Shown: positions 39,769 to 49,578, counted from the stretch's first letter. The stretch: DNA of 64,000 bases from Nostoc sp. LPT (GCF_017115165.1 NZ_JABXKF010000053.1:103841-167840); one strand, 5' to 3'. Made by a program: numbers and translations. The notes: a model not told the origin generated them from the sequence alone.

Positions 39769-42237
39769 ATGACTGCAACCTCAAAACCAGCCTTTTCCCC
39801 CCAAGAAATTGCTGCTGAAGGTCTTAAACCAGAAGAATACGCAGAAATTGTCCGTCGGCTAGACCGTCATCCCAACAAAGCTGAACTGGGAATGTTTGGC
39901 GTGATGTGGTCAGAGCATTGCTGTTATAAAAATTCTCGACCTCTACTTAAACAATTTCCCACCGATGGCCCCCGCATCCTGGTGGGGCCTGGTGAAAATG
40001 CTGGTGTTGTAGACTTGGGTGATGGACTTCAACTAGCTTTTAAGATTGAATCTCACAACCACCCCTCAGCGGTCGAACCCTTTCAAGGAGCTGCAACGGG
40101 AGTCGGAGGTATTCTCAGAGATATTTTTACAATGGGTGCGCGTCCCATTGCCCTGTTAAACTCGCTGCGCTTTGGTTCCCTAGAAGATGCCAAAACCCAA
40201 CGACTGTTTAGCGGTGTGGTAGCAGGAATCTCTCATTATGGTAACTGTGTGGGAGTACCTACCGTTGGCGGCGAAGTTTACTTTGACTCTGCTTACTCTG
40301 GAAATCCTCTGGTGAACGTTATGGCACTAGGATTGATGGAAACGCCAGAAATCGTCAAATCTGGAGCATCTGGCTTGGGCAATCCCGTGCTGTATGTTGG
40401 TTCTACCACTGGGCGCGACGGCATGGGAGGCGCGAGTTTTGCAAGTGCAGAATTGAGCGATCAATCCATAGACGATCGCCCTGCTGTGCAAGTGGGCGAT
40501 CCTTTTTTGGAAAAGTCGTTAATTGAAGCTTGTCTGGAGGCATTTAAGACGGGTGCAGTTGTTGCCGCCCAAGATATGGGAGCAGCGGGGATCACCTGTT
40601 CTACCTCAGAGATGGCAGCAAAAGGCGGTGTGGGAATTGAACTAGATTTAGATAAGATTCCCGTCAGAGAAATAGGGATGGTTCCTTATGAATACCTGCT
40701 TTCGGAATCTCAAGAACGAATGCTGTTTGTTGCTCATCAAGGACGCGAGCAAGAATTAATCGACATTTTCCACCGGTGGGGACTTCAAGCCGTTGTTGCC
40801 GGGACAGTGATAGCTGAACCTATTGTACGGATTCTCTTTCAGGGTGAAGTAGCAGCAGAAATTCCCGCTGAGGCTTTGGCGGAGAATACTCCACTGTATA
40901 ACCGGGAGTTATTGGCAGAAGCACCAGAATATGCGCGTCAAGCTTGGGAATGGACTGCTGATTCCTTACCTCCTTCCACAACTGCTGGAATAGAACTTCA
41001 AGGAGGACTGCAAAGTTGGAATGATATTCTCTTAACTTTGCTCGATACACCCACGATCGCTTCTAAAAATTGGGTATATCGTCAGTATGACCATCAAGTA
41101 CAAAATAATACAGTTATGCTGCCAGGTGGTGCAGATGCAGCTATTATCCGTTTGCGCCCCCTGGAAGAGGATAGGAGGCAAGGGAGCGGGGGGGCAGAGG
41201 AACAGAGAAGAATTCCCAATGTCCAACGCGGTGTTGCTGCCACGGTAGATTGCAATCCTCGTTATGTTTATCTTGACCCCTACGAAGGAGCTAAGGCAGT
41301 GGTGGCAGAAGCTGCACGCAATCTTAGCTGTGTGGGTGCAGAACCTCTAGCAGTAACGGATAACCTAAATTTTGGCTCTCCAGAAAAACCCATTGGTTAC
41401 TGGCAATTGGCAGAAGCTTGTCGCGGTTTGGCGGAAGGTTGTCGAGAATTGGCAACACCAGTCACGGGCGGAAATGTCTCTTTGTACAATGAAACTCTTG
41501 ATTCTCAAGGCATCCCACAACCCATTTATCCTACTCCTGTTGTCGGTATGGTGGGCTTGATTCCTGATATAACCAAAATTTGTGGTCAAGGTTGGCAAGC
41601 ATCCGGCGATGTGATTTATCTTCTTGGATTGCCTTTAGCATCTAAAATCAGTTTGGGAGCATCTGAATATTTAGCCACTATTCACAATACTGTTGCCGGA
41701 AAACCACTACGGGTAGATTTTGACTTGGAACGCCGCGTCCAGAAAGTTTGTCGTGAAGGAATTCATAATGGTTGGGTACGTTCTGCCCACGATTCTGCTG
41801 AGGGAGGAGTAGCGATCGCTCTAGCCGAAAGTTGTCTTGCTGGCAATCTTGGTGTCGAAATCAATTTAGAAATACCACCAACACAGTTAAACCACGGCAG
41901 TTGCTCCACTTGGGGAGACCCCATCGCCCTTGGCGTCTCCCCTTGGGAGAAGACCGCACTGCCTCGCCTCGATGAAGTGTTGTTTGCCGAAGGTGGTGCC
42001 AGAATTTTAGTTTCTGTAGCATCAGCACAACAAGAAATTTGGGAATCATATTTACAGGAACATCTCGGTCAAGATTGGCAAAAACTCGGTGTAGTTGGTA
42101 ATTTGGAGACGGGTTTGGGGGTTTTCACCACTGATAACCAAACCTTAATCAAAGTTAGTATCGAAGATATGAATGATCGCTATTCCTATGCGATCGCCAG
42201 ACGTCTCACCATCCATACTACTACTTCTGAGTGCTGA
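39769..42237 (+). CDS. purL: Phosphoribosylformylglycinamidine synthase, large subunit PurL
   Basis: Converts FGAR to FGAM in purine synthesis, working with PurQ and PurS. Small-type PurL features: [56 protein letters not shown], and later [12 protein letters not shown] and a C-terminal [20 protein letters not shown]. At 822 residues it is longer than the usual 740-790. Two segments look foreign: [17 protein letters not shown] (about 41161-41211) and [20 protein letters not shown] (about 41893-41955), the second encoded by a dispersed palindromic repeat. Both keep the frame. purF follows about 330 bp downstream, so the two purine genes are neighbours. Confidence 0.95.
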   Translation: MTATSKPAFSPQEIAAEGLKPEEYAEIVRRLDRHPNKAELGMFGVMWSEHCCYKNSRPLLKQFPTDGPRILVGPGENAGVVDLGDGLQLAFKIESHNHPSAVEPFQGAATGVGGILRDIFTMGARPIALLNSLRFGSLEDAKTQRLFSGVVAGISHYGNCVGVPTVGGEVYFDSAYSGNPLVNVMALGLMETPEIVKSGASGLGNPVLYVGSTTGRDGMGGASFASAELSDQSIDDRPAVQVGDPFLEKSLIEACLEAFKTGAVVAAQDMGAAGITCSTSEMAAKGGVGIELDLDKIPVREIGMVPYEYLLSESQERMLFVAHQGREQELIDIFHRWGLQAVVAGTVIAEPIVRILFQGEVAAEIPAEALAENTPLYNRELLAEAPEYARQAWEWTADSLPPSTTAGIELQGGLQSWNDILLTLLDTPTIASKNWVYRQYDHQVQNNTVMLPGGADAAIIRLRPLEEDRRQGSGGAEEQRRIPNVQRGVAATVDCNPRYVYLDPYEGAKAVVAEAARNLSCVGAEPLAVTDNLNFGSPEKPIGYWQLAEACRGLAEGCRELATPVTGGNVSLYNETLDSQGIPQPIYPTPVVGMVGLIPDITKICGQGWQASGDVIYLLGLPLASKISLGASEYLATIHNTVAGKPLRVDFDLERRVQKVCREGIHNGWVRSAHDSAEGGVAIALAESCLAGNLGVEINLEIPPTQLNHGSCSTWGDPIALGVSPWEKTALPRLDEVLFAEGGARILVSVASAQQEIWESYLQEHLGQDWQKLGVVGNLETGLGVFTTDNQTLIKVSIEDMNDRYSYAIARRLTIHTTTSEC
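41910..41963. repeat. Dispersed palindromic repeat inserted in frame in purL
   Basis: TTGGGGAGACCCCATCGCCC followed by TTGGCGTCTCCCCTTGGGAG AAGACC is of the same class as the intergenic repeat at 4866. In PurL it lies between [10 protein letters not shown] and [13 protein letters not shown], normally close together in the family as far as I recall. Confidence 0.65.
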
Positions 42238-42568
42238 GTTTTAAGTGCTGAATATTTAGACTTCACTCAGAACTATTAGCGTCTCTGAGCAAATTTACGG
42301 TACTGTTTTAATGGATGGTTAAAGATTTGTTAAGAACTCCGCAGCCATCTATATAATCCCAGTGACTGACTACCAATTTGAGATTTTGAATTTTAGATTT
42401 TGGATTAGGGGCGTTGCTTCTAATTCATATCTTGCTCTTACTGGGCAAAAAAATCTAAGATAGCCATTCTTAAATTCCAAGCCGCATCCTTACTACGGTG
42501 CGATCGATCCAAAATCGTCAATCTCAAATCCAAGATTGATTGACCCCCCCATCAGGAGCAAAGCTAGC
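42238..42568. other. purL-purF intergenic region with AT-rich and STRR-like repeats
   Basis: About 330 bases: GAGTGCTGAGTTTTAAGTGC heptamer-type sequence right after purL, then TTTGAGATTTTGAATTTTAG ATTTTGGATT repeats near 42376-42405. No gene. Probably carries the purF promoter. Confidence 0.55.
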
Positions 42569-44068
42569 ATGATTTCTATTCATTCTGTCACTTCGGATGA
42601 ATACCCCGACCAGACCAACAACCCAATCAATAGTCATGAAAATCAGCCTGACAAGCCAGAAGAAGCTTGTGGTGTTTTTGGCATCTATGCCCCAGGAGAA
42701 AACGTTGCTAAACTGACCTACTTTGGATTGTATGCCCTCCAGCATCGGGGTCAAGAATCAGCTGGTATTGCCACCTTTGAGGGTACACAAGTACATCTTT
42801 ACAAAGACATGGGCTTGGTGTCTCAAGTTTTTAATGAATCTGTCTTGGATCGATTGCCTGGTAGTCTTGCTGTTGGTCACACTCGTTATTCCACCACAGG
42901 TTCTAGCCGCAAAGTTAATGCCCAACCCGCAGTATTAGAAACCCGTTTAGGTTCATTAGCTCTTGCACACAATGGTAATTTAGTCAATACCGTGCAACTA
43001 CGTCAAGAGTTGCTTGAGAATAAATGTAACTTAGTCACAACAACAGACTCAGAAATGATCGCTTTTGCGATCGCCGAAGCCATAGATACGGGCACTGATT
43101 GGCTAGAAAGTGCAATTCAGGCATTTCACCGTTGCCAAGGAGCCTTTAGTTTAGTTATTGGCACTCCCGTCGGCGTTATGGGTGGCCGCGACCCTAATGG
43201 AATCCGCCCCTTAGTAATCGGCACTTTGGCTGGTAATCCAGTCCGTTACGTTTTGGCTTCCGAGACTTGTGGTTTAGACATCATTGGAGCCGAATACCTG
43301 CGAGACGTAGAACCAGGTGAATTAGTTTGGATTACTGAAGAAGGTTTAGCTTCTTATCATTGGAGTAAACAGTCCAAGCGGAAATTGTGTATCTTTGAAA
43401 TGATTTACTTTGCCCGCCCTGATAGCGTCATGCACAACGAGAGTTTGTACAGCTATCGAATGCGATTAGGACACCAGCTAGCTAAAGAATCTGTTGTAGA
43501 TGCCGATATTGTCTTTGGTGTTCCTGATTCTGGTATACCTGCTGCTATTGGATTTTCTCAAGCGTCTGGTGTCGCTTATGGTGAAGGACTGATTAAAAAT
43601 CGCTATGTTGGGCGAACCTTCATTCAACCAACCCAAATGATGCGGGAATCGGGTCTGCGGATGAAACTCAATCCCCTCAAAGATGTGCTGCTAGGTAAAC
43701 GAGTAATTATTGTAGATGATTCGATTGTACGGGGTACTACCAGCCGTAAACTAGTCAAAACCTTACGTGACGCAGGTGCAGTAGAGGTACACATGCGAAT
43801 TTCTTCTCCACCTGTAACTCATCCCTGCTTCTATGGCATCGATACCGATTCTCAGGATCAGTTAATTGCTGCTACCAAGTCAGTAGCGGAAATTGCCAAG
43901 CAACTGGAAGTAGACAGCCTCGCCTATCTGAGTTGGGAAGGAATGCTAGAAGCGACGCGAGAAGACACTAATAGTTTCTGTTCTGCTTGCTTCACTGGAG
44001 ATTATCCCGTGGCGATTCCTGAGCAAGTGAAGCGTTCTAAGCTGATCTTAGAAAAAGTAGTGGTATAA
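42569..44068 (+). CDS. purF: Amidophosphoribosyltransferase
   Basis: First enzyme of purine synthesis, transferring glutamine ammonia to PRPP. Starts at ATG 42569 with CAGGAG about ten bases upstream; the frame extends to a TTG at 42536 without support. The 499-residue product has a short propeptide ending before the catalytic cysteine in EEACGVFGIYAPGE (so cleavage should expose it), glutaminase motif GHTRYSTTGSS, and the PRPP-binding loop RVIIVDDSIVRGTTSRKLVK. Cysteines in the later half (LCIFEMIYFARP, TNSFCSACFTGDYP) match the Fe-S type of the enzyme. It lies next to purL. Confidence 0.96.
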   Translation: MISIHSVTSDEYPDQTNNPINSHENQPDKPEEACGVFGIYAPGENVAKLTYFGLYALQHRGQESAGIATFEGTQVHLYKDMGLVSQVFNESVLDRLPGSLAVGHTRYSTTGSSRKVNAQPAVLETRLGSLALAHNGNLVNTVQLRQELLENKCNLVTTTDSEMIAFAIAEAIDTGTDWLESAIQAFHRCQGAFSLVIGTPVGVMGGRDPNGIRPLVIGTLAGNPVRYVLASETCGLDIIGAEYLRDVEPGELVWITEEGLASYHWSKQSKRKLCIFEMIYFARPDSVMHNESLYSYRMRLGHQLAKESVVDADIVFGVPDSGIPAAIGFSQASGVAYGEGLIKNRYVGRTFIQPTQMMRESGLRMKLNPLKDVLLGKRVIIVDDSIVRGTTSRKLVKTLRDAGAVEVHMRISSPPVTHPCFYGIDTDSQDQLIAATKSVAEIAKQLEVDSLAYLSWEGMLEATREDTNSFCSACFTGDYPVAIPEQVKRSKLILEKVVV

Positions 44069-44130
44069 GGGCTGGGGGGATTAGGGAGATGAGGGATGAG
44101 TAATAACTTCTAACTCCCATTAAAGCCGAA

Positions 44131-44187
44131 GAACCCCACCCCGCCAAAGCTACGCTTTGTCTCCCCTCCCCGCAAGCGAGGAGGGGA
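44131..44187. repeat. Copy of the interior of the MITE-like element, inverted, between purF and lysS
   Basis: GAACCCCACCCCGCCAAAGC TACGCTTTGTCTC matches, in reverse complement, the segment at 37903-37935. It continues into CCCTCCCCGCAAGCGAGGAG GGG, a hairpin placed between convergent genes. No terminal inverted repeats are seen here. Confidence 0.65.
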
Positions 44188-44216
44188 TTAAGGAGTGAGG
44201 TAGCAAAGTTATTCAA

Positions 44217-45755
44217 TTACGAATTGTTACTGCTGGCTTCATCTGGGGATGATTCTGATTTTTCTGGTTTGAGTAAGGGGAAAGCGATCGCATCCCGAAT
44301 ACTGGCACAATCGGTTAATAACATCACTAACCGATCAATCCCAATTCCTAAACCACCTGTAGGCGGCATACCGTATTCCAAAGCGGTGAGAAAGTCTTCA
44401 TCTACACCTTGGGCTTCTAAGTCACCAGCAGCTTTCCGCGCCGCTTGAGCTTCTAAGCGTTCTCTTTGATCGATAGGATCGGTAAGTTCTGAGAAGCTAT
44501 TGGCAGTTTCTCGCCCGACTATAAATAACTCAAATCGTTCTACCAAACCAGGTACAGAACGGTGAGGTTTTGCTAGGGGCGAAATTTCTACAGGGTAATC
44601 AATTACAAAGGTAGGTTGAATTAAATTGGCTTCTACTTTCTCTTCAAAGGCTAAATTTAGTAACTTACCAATTGATTGGGCTTCATCTATACCAGGAATA
44701 GCAGCATTTTTACTTGCTGTTTTTGCTTCTTCTAAACTTTGGAACGAATTAAAATCCAAGCCCGTAAATTCTTTAACTAAATCGTGCATTGTCACCCGTC
44801 GCCAAGGTGGTGTTAAATTTATCGGTTCCCCTTGGTAGGTGATTTCCAATGTGCCGAGTACCTCTTGGGCAACAGTGGTAATAATCCCTTCTGTCAGCGC
44901 CATCATATCGTTGTAGTCGGCGTAGGCTTGGTAAATTTCAATAGTCGTAAATTCGGGATTATGTCGAGTTGAAATTCCCTCATTGCGGAAAACCCTACCT
45001 AATTCAAACACCTTTTCAAAACCACCCACAATCAACCGTTTGAGATGGAGTTCTGTGGCAATTCGCAGATACAATTCCATTTCTAAAGTGTTGTGGTAAG
45101 TGATAAATGGACGTGCATCTGCACCCCCAGTTTCACTTTGCAAAACTGGCGTTTCAATTTCCAGAAAATCCCGTTCTTCTAAATAGCGGCGAATACCAGC
45201 AGTAATTTGGGCGCGACGGCGGAAAGTTTGCCGCACTTCCGGGTTTACAATCAAGTCAACGTAGCGCTGACGGTAGCGCTTGGCAACATCCGTTAATCCA
45301 TGCCATTTGTCGGGTAGAGGCAACAGGGATTTAGTGAGGATAGTATATTGTTTAACGTAGACAGATAACTCGCCCTTTTCAGTCCGTTTAATAGTACCTT
45401 TGGCTCCAAGAATGTCGCCTGCATCTGTAAGTTGCTTCAGGTGATTGAAGGCATCGGCATCAATATCTGCCATGCTTTCTTGGATACGATTTTTATCCAG
45501 ATAAAGCTGAATTGTGCCGGTTTCGTCTTGCAAGGTGAAAAAAGCCAATTTACCGAAAACGCGACGCGCCATAATGCGTCCGGCTATGGCAACTTCTAAA
45601 TCAACTTCTTCACCACTGGATAAATCGGCAAATTGTTCTTGCAACTGCGCTGCATGATGGGTGGATTCCCAACGATAGGCATAAGGGTTAGTCCCTAGCT
45701 GCTTAAGCTGTTCTACTTTCTCCAGCCTGGCGGCTCGGATATCTTCTTCCGACAT
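44217..45755 (-). CDS. lysS: Lysyl-tRNA synthetase (class II)
   Basis: A class IIb synthetase of 512 residues. OB-fold domain ([34 protein letters not shown]) then catalytic domain with motif 2 [32 protein letters not shown] and motif 3 [28 protein letters not shown]. The length matches family members; the tail is Ser/Asn-rich. It is convergent with purF, with a dispersed repeat between. Confidence 0.97.
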   Translation of the reverse strand: MSEEDIRAARLEKVEQLKQLGTNPYAYRWESTHHAAQLQEQFADLSSGEEVDLEVAIAGRIMARRVFGKLAFFTLQDETGTIQLYLDKNRIQESMADIDADAFNHLKQLTDAGDILGAKGTIKRTEKGELSVYVKQYTILTKSLLPLPDKWHGLTDVAKRYRQRYVDLIVNPEVRQTFRRRAQITAGIRRYLEERDFLEIETPVLQSETGGADARPFITYHNTLEMELYLRIATELHLKRLIVGGFEKVFELGRVFRNEGISTRHNPEFTTIEIYQAYADYNDMMALTEGIITTVAQEVLGTLEITYQGEPINLTPPWRRVTMHDLVKEFTGLDFNSFQSLEEAKTASKNAAIPGIDEAQSIGKLLNLAFEEKVEANLIQPTFVIDYPVEISPLAKPHRSVPGLVERFELFIVGRETANSFSELTDPIDQRERLEAQAARKAAGDLEAQGVDEDFLTALEYGMPPTGGLGIGIDRLVMLLTDCASIRDAIAFPLLKPEKSESSPDEASSNNS

Positions 45756-45812
45756 GGTAACGAACTTTCAGGGGGCAAGATTAATTATAGATGCTGCAAT
45801 CAAGTGGGACGA

Positions 45813-46013
45813 TTATCTGCAATCTTTACAAACGTCAGATTTGGTGTCACCATCAAACACTACCAAAAATTTGCCATCGGGTATTAAGCGTTGAATAACC
45901 CGCAAATATCCATCAGCATCCGATTGTGTTCGGTAACGAGCCACAACAACTCGTTGCATGTTGGCAAGCAAACGCACAACTAACCACCTATTGAGATCAT
46001 CTCGATAGGTCAT
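45813..46013 (-). CDS. Small conserved hypothetical protein upstream of lysS
   Basis: A 66-residue protein (MTYRDDLNRWLVVRLLANMQ, RVVVARYRTQSDADGYLRVI, PDGKFLVVFDGDTKSDVCKD CR). The ATG follows GGAGAC at good spacing. The C-terminal CKDC pair might bind a metal. No family recognised; similar short proteins with the YRTQSDADGYL pattern occur in filamentous cyanobacteria as I recall. It is 57 bp upstream of lysS on the same strand and may be cotranscribed. Confidence 0.6.
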   Translation of the reverse strand: MTYRDDLNRWLVVRLLANMQRVVVARYRTQSDADGYLRVIQRLIPDGKFLVVFDGDTKSDVCKDCR

Positions 46014-46046
46014 AATAGATAAGTCTCCATTGAGTTTGGAGCAACA

Positions 46047-46084
46047 GCCAGTGCCGAACTTTCCACGGGACGCACTGGCTTTTT
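46047..46084 (+). terminator. Rho-independent terminator reading the plus strand
   Basis: GCCAGTGC and GCACTGGC pair around a 17-base loop and are followed by TTTTT. No plus-strand gene precedes it nearby, so it may end a short antisense or leader RNA opposite the 66-residue gene. Confidence 0.65.
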
Positions 46085-46180
46085 GCTTTAGTCAAATCTT
46101 ATCAAATAAACAAAAAAGATACAAAAAAGTTTCGTATATCTATTTTTTAGCCTATTTTGACTCAAAAAAGAAACAAAAAT

Positions 46181-46444
46181 ATGCCAAAACGGTTTCCTAT
46201 CGGCCCATTAAATGAACATGATGATGACTGGCTGACCGTTTGGGCATGGTTAAACGATTGCAGCAAGGCGGCTCAAGGTGCTTCAGTCATCAGCTTTGGA
46301 ATTAGGGAAAGGAAATCTGAAATTGAAAGAATGCTGGAGTATATCGCGAAAAAGCGGGGAATAACTCCTGACGAACTGTTCAAAAGCATTCTGGATGGAA
46401 CTGCTGACAGCAGTGGCAATAATGAGCCAGCTAGCGAGGAATGA
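46181..46444 (+). CDS. Hypothetical protein
   Basis: An 87-residue helical protein from ATG 46181 (MPKRFPIGPLNEHDDDWLTV WAWLNDCSKAAQ). Residues about 40-75 (GIRERKSEIERMLEYIAKKR GITPDELFKSIL) look like a small helical, possibly ribbon-helix-helix-type, regulator with a flexible tail. A TTG eight codons upstream is an alternative start with no ribosome site. It opens the mosaic region of gene fragments, so it may belong to a former mobile element. Confidence 0.45.
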   Translation: MPKRFPIGPLNEHDDDWLTVWAWLNDCSKAAQGASVISFGIRERKSEIERMLEYIAKKRGITPDELFKSILDGTADSSGNNEPASEE

Positions 46445-46555
46445 ATGTATCGAAAGCAATATTCCTCGGTTAACAGGTAGCCGTTATGTTAAATAGGGCA
46501 AGATTAATTTATAGATGCTGTAAAAGTTGGCAGTGAGAGATATTTGTCCTTAAGG

Positions 46556-46592
46556 GCGCGTGCGTAGGCGTAGCCCGCCGGAGGCATCGCTA
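46556..46592. repeat. Dispersed GCGTAGGCGTAGCCCGCCGG repeat
   Basis: GCGCGTGCGTAGGCGTAGCC followed by CGCCGGAGGCATCGC, directly upstream of the truncated Uma2 gene. Same class as the repeats at 38477 and 4866. Confidence 0.65.
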
Positions 46593-46605
46593 AAGGAAAT
46601 ACACA

Positions 46606-46974
46606 ATGACACAAACTAGGGTGCGCTTGTGGAATGTAGATGAATATCACCTGATGCTGGAGACGGGTATTATTGCAGCGGATGAGCGGGTTGAACTGAT
46701 TGAAGGGCAAGTTATCCCGATCAGCGCCAAAAATTCTCCCCACGCAGCGATAACGCTCTGCGCGTCTGACTACCTCAAGCGATCGCTAGTAGAAGTTGCC
46801 TTAGTTCGGGTGCAAAATCCCATTCAGTTGAGCCAATACTCCGAACCTGAGCCAGATATCGCTAAAATCTTGTTGCCACACTTTCCCACTGCCATAATAC
46901 TATCATTAAACTACATCTCACGGCAAATAAGAACTACCAAGCAATTAAAAACAAAAATCGATTCTCATAAGTAA
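46606..46974 (+). pseudogene. Uma2 family protein, truncated after the first half
   Basis: The frame reads VRLWNVDEYHLMLETGIIAA, DERVELIEGQVIPISAKNSP, VALVRVQNPIQLSQYSEPEP DIA, a typical Uma2 start, then changes to unrelated sequence (KILLPHFPTAIILSLNYISR) and stops. The catalytic-region second half (LIEVSD.TL..DR..K..YA..GI.EYW) is absent. A separate C-terminal Uma2 fragment lies 2.4 kb downstream on the same strand (49339). Truncation is seen directly; the cause is not. Confidence 0.8.
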
Positions 46975-47052
46975 ATGGGTGGCTCATGCCACCCAAGTTT
47001 TATTATTCGATTGGGTCAAGAGCGACGGGCACAAGTTTAGGAGGTGGAGGCA

Positions 47053-47157
47053 AGGGACTTCCAAAGAATAAATTAATCAACAAAAACCAAGAATCTATAC
47101 AAAAGCAATAATGATAATCACTCTCTTGACTGCTGATTTTATTTTTTGGAAGTCCCT
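47053..47157. mobile_element. MITE-like element, 105 bp, with inverted ends AGGGACTTCC
   Basis: Left end AGGGACTTCCAAAGAATAAA and right end, read in reverse complement, AGGGACTTCCAAAAAATAAA match over about 20 bases with one or two differences. The interior is AT-rich and non-coding. It lies between the truncated Uma2 gene and the SsuA fragment. Confidence 0.7.
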
Positions 47158-47184
47158 AATTTAACTTTCAAATTACGAATTATT

Positions 47185-47760
47185 TTAATAAGTCCAGTTT
47201 TGCTTGGTCTGCAAGCTATAGGTTCCATCTTTCACATTCACCCGATCAGGAATCAGATTTAAATCTCTAAATATATTTGCTTGATGCTGTAGAGCATCGA
47301 GCGATTGGTCGTCAATCGGAATGATGGCGCGTTCGCCACTATGTTTCTGTAAAATTTCTAGAATTGATGGATCGATTTCATGCTGTTCTGCCAATCTTTT
47401 AACAGCTTCTAATTCCTGTCTCTTAGCCCAAGTTCCAGCTTCGTTTACCTCTTCTAAAATCACCTTGAGTAGGTCAGGATAGTCGCGTACCAGTTCTGGA
47501 ATCGCGTAGTAATAGGTGGGAACTTCCACGGAGGCTTTATCACCAAATATACTCTCTAGGTCTGTAATCGTTCGCCCTGGATAAGCGCTTCGGGCAAGAG
47601 TAGCTGTGTAGGGAACCCAAATCACCCAAGCATCGATTTCACCTCGGCGGAATCGGGGCAGCGCCTCCGGTTGTGTCAGATAAACTGGCTCGATGTCACT
47701 AAAATCTAGGCCGACTTTTGCCAGCGGCTGAAGATAAGTCAGCCAATCTGAAAAGAAACT
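47185..47760 (-). pseudogene. C-terminal part of an SsuA-like ABC transporter substrate-binding protein
   Basis: Open minus-strand frame beginning FSDWLTYLQPLAKVGLDFSD, IEPVYLTQPEALPRFRRGEI, DAWVIWVPYTATLARSAYPG and continuing YYYAIPELVRDYPDLLKVIL, EEVNEAGTWAKRQ to the C-terminus. This is the second lobe of aliphatic-sulfonate/nitrate-type binding proteins (SsuA/NrtA-like). The signal peptide and first lobe are missing: a stop lies just upstream at 47761, where sequence changes to the CadD fragment. No permease or ATPase genes accompany it. Confidence 0.75.
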
Positions 47761-48110
47761 CTAAATTTCGAGGATTTGATTCCAGAAAGCGATCGCTCTG
47801 GGATCTAATCCGCGATCCGCAGACCTATCGCGTCTCCTCGGTAACAATTGCCAACGGCGGCAACAATCTTGGCATCTATATCCCCCTGTTTGCCACTAGC
47901 TCAATCCAAAATCTCACTGTGATCGTACCAGTTTGCTATTTCATTATTTTTTGCTGGCTGTTTATGTCCTATAATCTGACTCGTCTACCTGGTATCGCTT
48001 TGATACTCAGCCGTTATGCTAGCAAGATTTTCCCCTTCGTTCTGATGTGGCTGGGTTTCAGAATTCTGGTAGACAGCGAATCTTATCGTATTTTTCTTCC
48101 GAACACTTGA
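47718..48110 (+). pseudogene. C-terminal half of a CadD-type cadmium resistance transporter
   Basis: The homologous part starts near 47750 and reads LWDLIRDPQTYRVSSVTIAN GGNNLGIYIPLFATSS, then helices VIVPVCYFIIFCWLFMSYNL and a final KIFPFVLMWLGFRILVDS. The motif VTIANGGNNLGIYIPLFA is the second half-repeat of CadD (LysE-like) transporters. The first half, with its own ANG.DN motif, is absent and the start overlaps the SsuA fragment on the other strand. It is therefore a truncated gene fused to an unrelated fragment. Confidence 0.75.
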
Positions 48111-48241
48111 CAGATAAACGTTATCAGTTATCAGTTTAGCTGTTTTGGGAATTCGCTTTCCTCAGCGATCGCTCTGGCGGGTTAATCAGAGGTTGACGGG
48201 GCATGGGAGTTTATTTTTAGCATAAGCAGAATCTAGCCCAT

Positions 48242-48382
48242 CTAAAACCCAATCACCGAAACAGCCTTTCGCTTCTGTTCTGGCGTGACCTCCAGATATC
48301 GCTGTAACGTCCCCAGGTCGCTGTGACCAGAAACGTCAAATATCGCCACTGTTTCAAATACCGTAATATACTCTACGCTACT
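48242..48382 (-). pseudogene. C-terminal remnant of a tyrosine recombinase/integrase
   Basis: The minus strand ends VSGHSDLGTLQRYLEVTPEQ KRKAVSVIGF, which matches the last catalytic helix of phage-type integrases (GH.SL.TTQRYLEV, where the second-to-last histidine region and catalytic tyrosine lie). Everything upstream of about 48380 is missing. It adjoins an excisionase-like gene. Confidence 0.7.
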
Positions 48383-48419
48383 GGCGAGGTTTACCCTGTT
48401 GTAATTTGGCGAGAATCTT

Positions 48420-48695
48420 TCAGAGCTTGTCAACGTACTCTTGTAGGTCGCTGCGTTTAACTCGCCAACCCTTACCAATCACTTTGGCTTTTAGCTCCCC
48501 TCTGGTAATTGCGTCTCGCAGGAATTCTCTAGACAACCCAGTTAGCGCTTGTGCCTCTGCAATAGTCAGTAGCAGTTTATCGGCAATCGGCACTACTGGC
48601 TGATTGTCGCCTCGCAAGAGCAGGGATTCAATGATTGAGGATAATTTATCAATGACTCCAATCTCGCCAAACTCCCATTTCCCGACATCCCACAC
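48420..48695 (-). CDS. Excisionase-family helix-turn-helix protein
   Basis: A 91-residue protein. The C-terminal half is a MerR/excisionase-type DNA-binding domain: KLLLTIAEAQALTGLSREFL, RDAITRGELKAKVIGKGWRV, KRSDLQEYVDKL. Such proteins direct integrases or regulate mobile elements. It ends about 40 bases before the integrase remnant on the same strand, suggesting an eroded integrative element. The domain is intact, so it may still be expressed. Start is the first ATG (MWDVGKWEFGEIG). Confidence 0.75.
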   Translation of the reverse strand: MWDVGKWEFGEIGVIDKLSSIIESLLLRGDNQPVVPIADKLLLTIAEAQALTGLSREFLRDAITRGELKAKVIGKGWRVKRSDLQEYVDKL

Positions 48696-48909
48696 ATAAC
48701 TGTAATTTTTTTTGCTTAATACTTGACAGTTTTTAGTAGTATATTTTACTGTATACCCAGCGGGTTGAAAAATCTATAGTGCGCGGTCGAGTCTCTTATA
48801 AGAAAACATTGCCAAGTATAAAAATTTAATTAAATTTTCCTTAACTGTCCTTGCGTCTTTGTCAAGATTTTGAGATATTAAATTGAAAAATTAATTTAGA
48901 TAGAAACTT

Positions 48910-49143
48910 ATGATAACCGAGCAAGAGCTTCAATCTCTTTTTAATAAATTAGATCGCGATCAAGACGGCAAAGTCTCCATTAATGAGCTTTTTTTAAGTC
49001 CTGGCTTAAGTGCAATCATCTCATCAAAAACAAATACTAGTAGCCCCTAGGAGTTACTAGTACAGTATGATTCAGACGAAGACGGTAGTATTACCTTTGA
49101 AGAGTTAAAGGAAGCAGTTGAGAAAGCAAATAATTTAAACTAG
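48910..49143 (+). pseudogene. Two-EF-hand Ca2+ sensor (CSE-like) with an in-frame TAG
   Basis: The frame MITEQELQSLFNKLDRDQDG KVSINELF holds a first EF-hand (DRDQDGKVSINE). It continues SPGLSAIISSKTNTSSP, meets TAG at about 49048, then ELLVQYDSDEDGSITFEELK EAVEKANNLN with a second complete EF-hand (DSDEDGSITFEE). Without the stop it is a 77-residue protein closely resembling the small EF-hand sensor CSE described in Nostoc sp. PCC 7120 (recalled from memory). CAG to TAG would explain the lesion. No other damage, so the event is recent, an assembly error, or the stop is read through. Confidence 0.8.
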
Positions 49144-49338
49144 CAGTCAAAAAATCAACGCCACACTCACCCCAAAATCCCTCTCTAGCCCACACTAAAT
49201 CCCTCTCTAGGCAACTATTGAGGGATTTGCCTTTATTTACCCCTTAGTGACACTTTGCTATCCTCTACAACAGATACTTCATTCTAGCTAGTAATAACCT
49301 ACCATCGACTCTGTAGCCACCTCTGTGAGGGTTTTCGA

Positions 49339-49578
49339 TTGGTTAATGGTTTTGACTATTCAACACTAGAGACAGATTGCAAACAAAAAGTGCCTCTTTA
49401 TACTACAGCAGGAATTGCTGACTACTGGATTTTGGATGTGAATCAGCGTCAGGTTTATGTTTTCCGCGAACCAAGCTTGAAAGGTTACAATCTTGAATTT
49501 ATTTTGCAGAAAAATGCAACCTTATCCTTGATTGCATTTCCAGAAATTGAAGTCCAGATTAGTCAGCTGTTTCCATAA
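49339..49578 (+). pseudogene. C-terminal fragment of a Uma2 family protein
   Basis: Reads STLETDCKQKVPLYTTAGIA, DYWILDVNQRQVYVFREPSL, KGYNLEFILQKNATLSLIAF PEIEVQISQLFP, the second half of a Uma2 protein. No N-terminal half precedes it; the frame opens in unrelated sequence. It could be the missing half of the Uma2 gene truncated at 46875, separated by inserted fragments, or an independent remnant. Confidence 0.75.
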
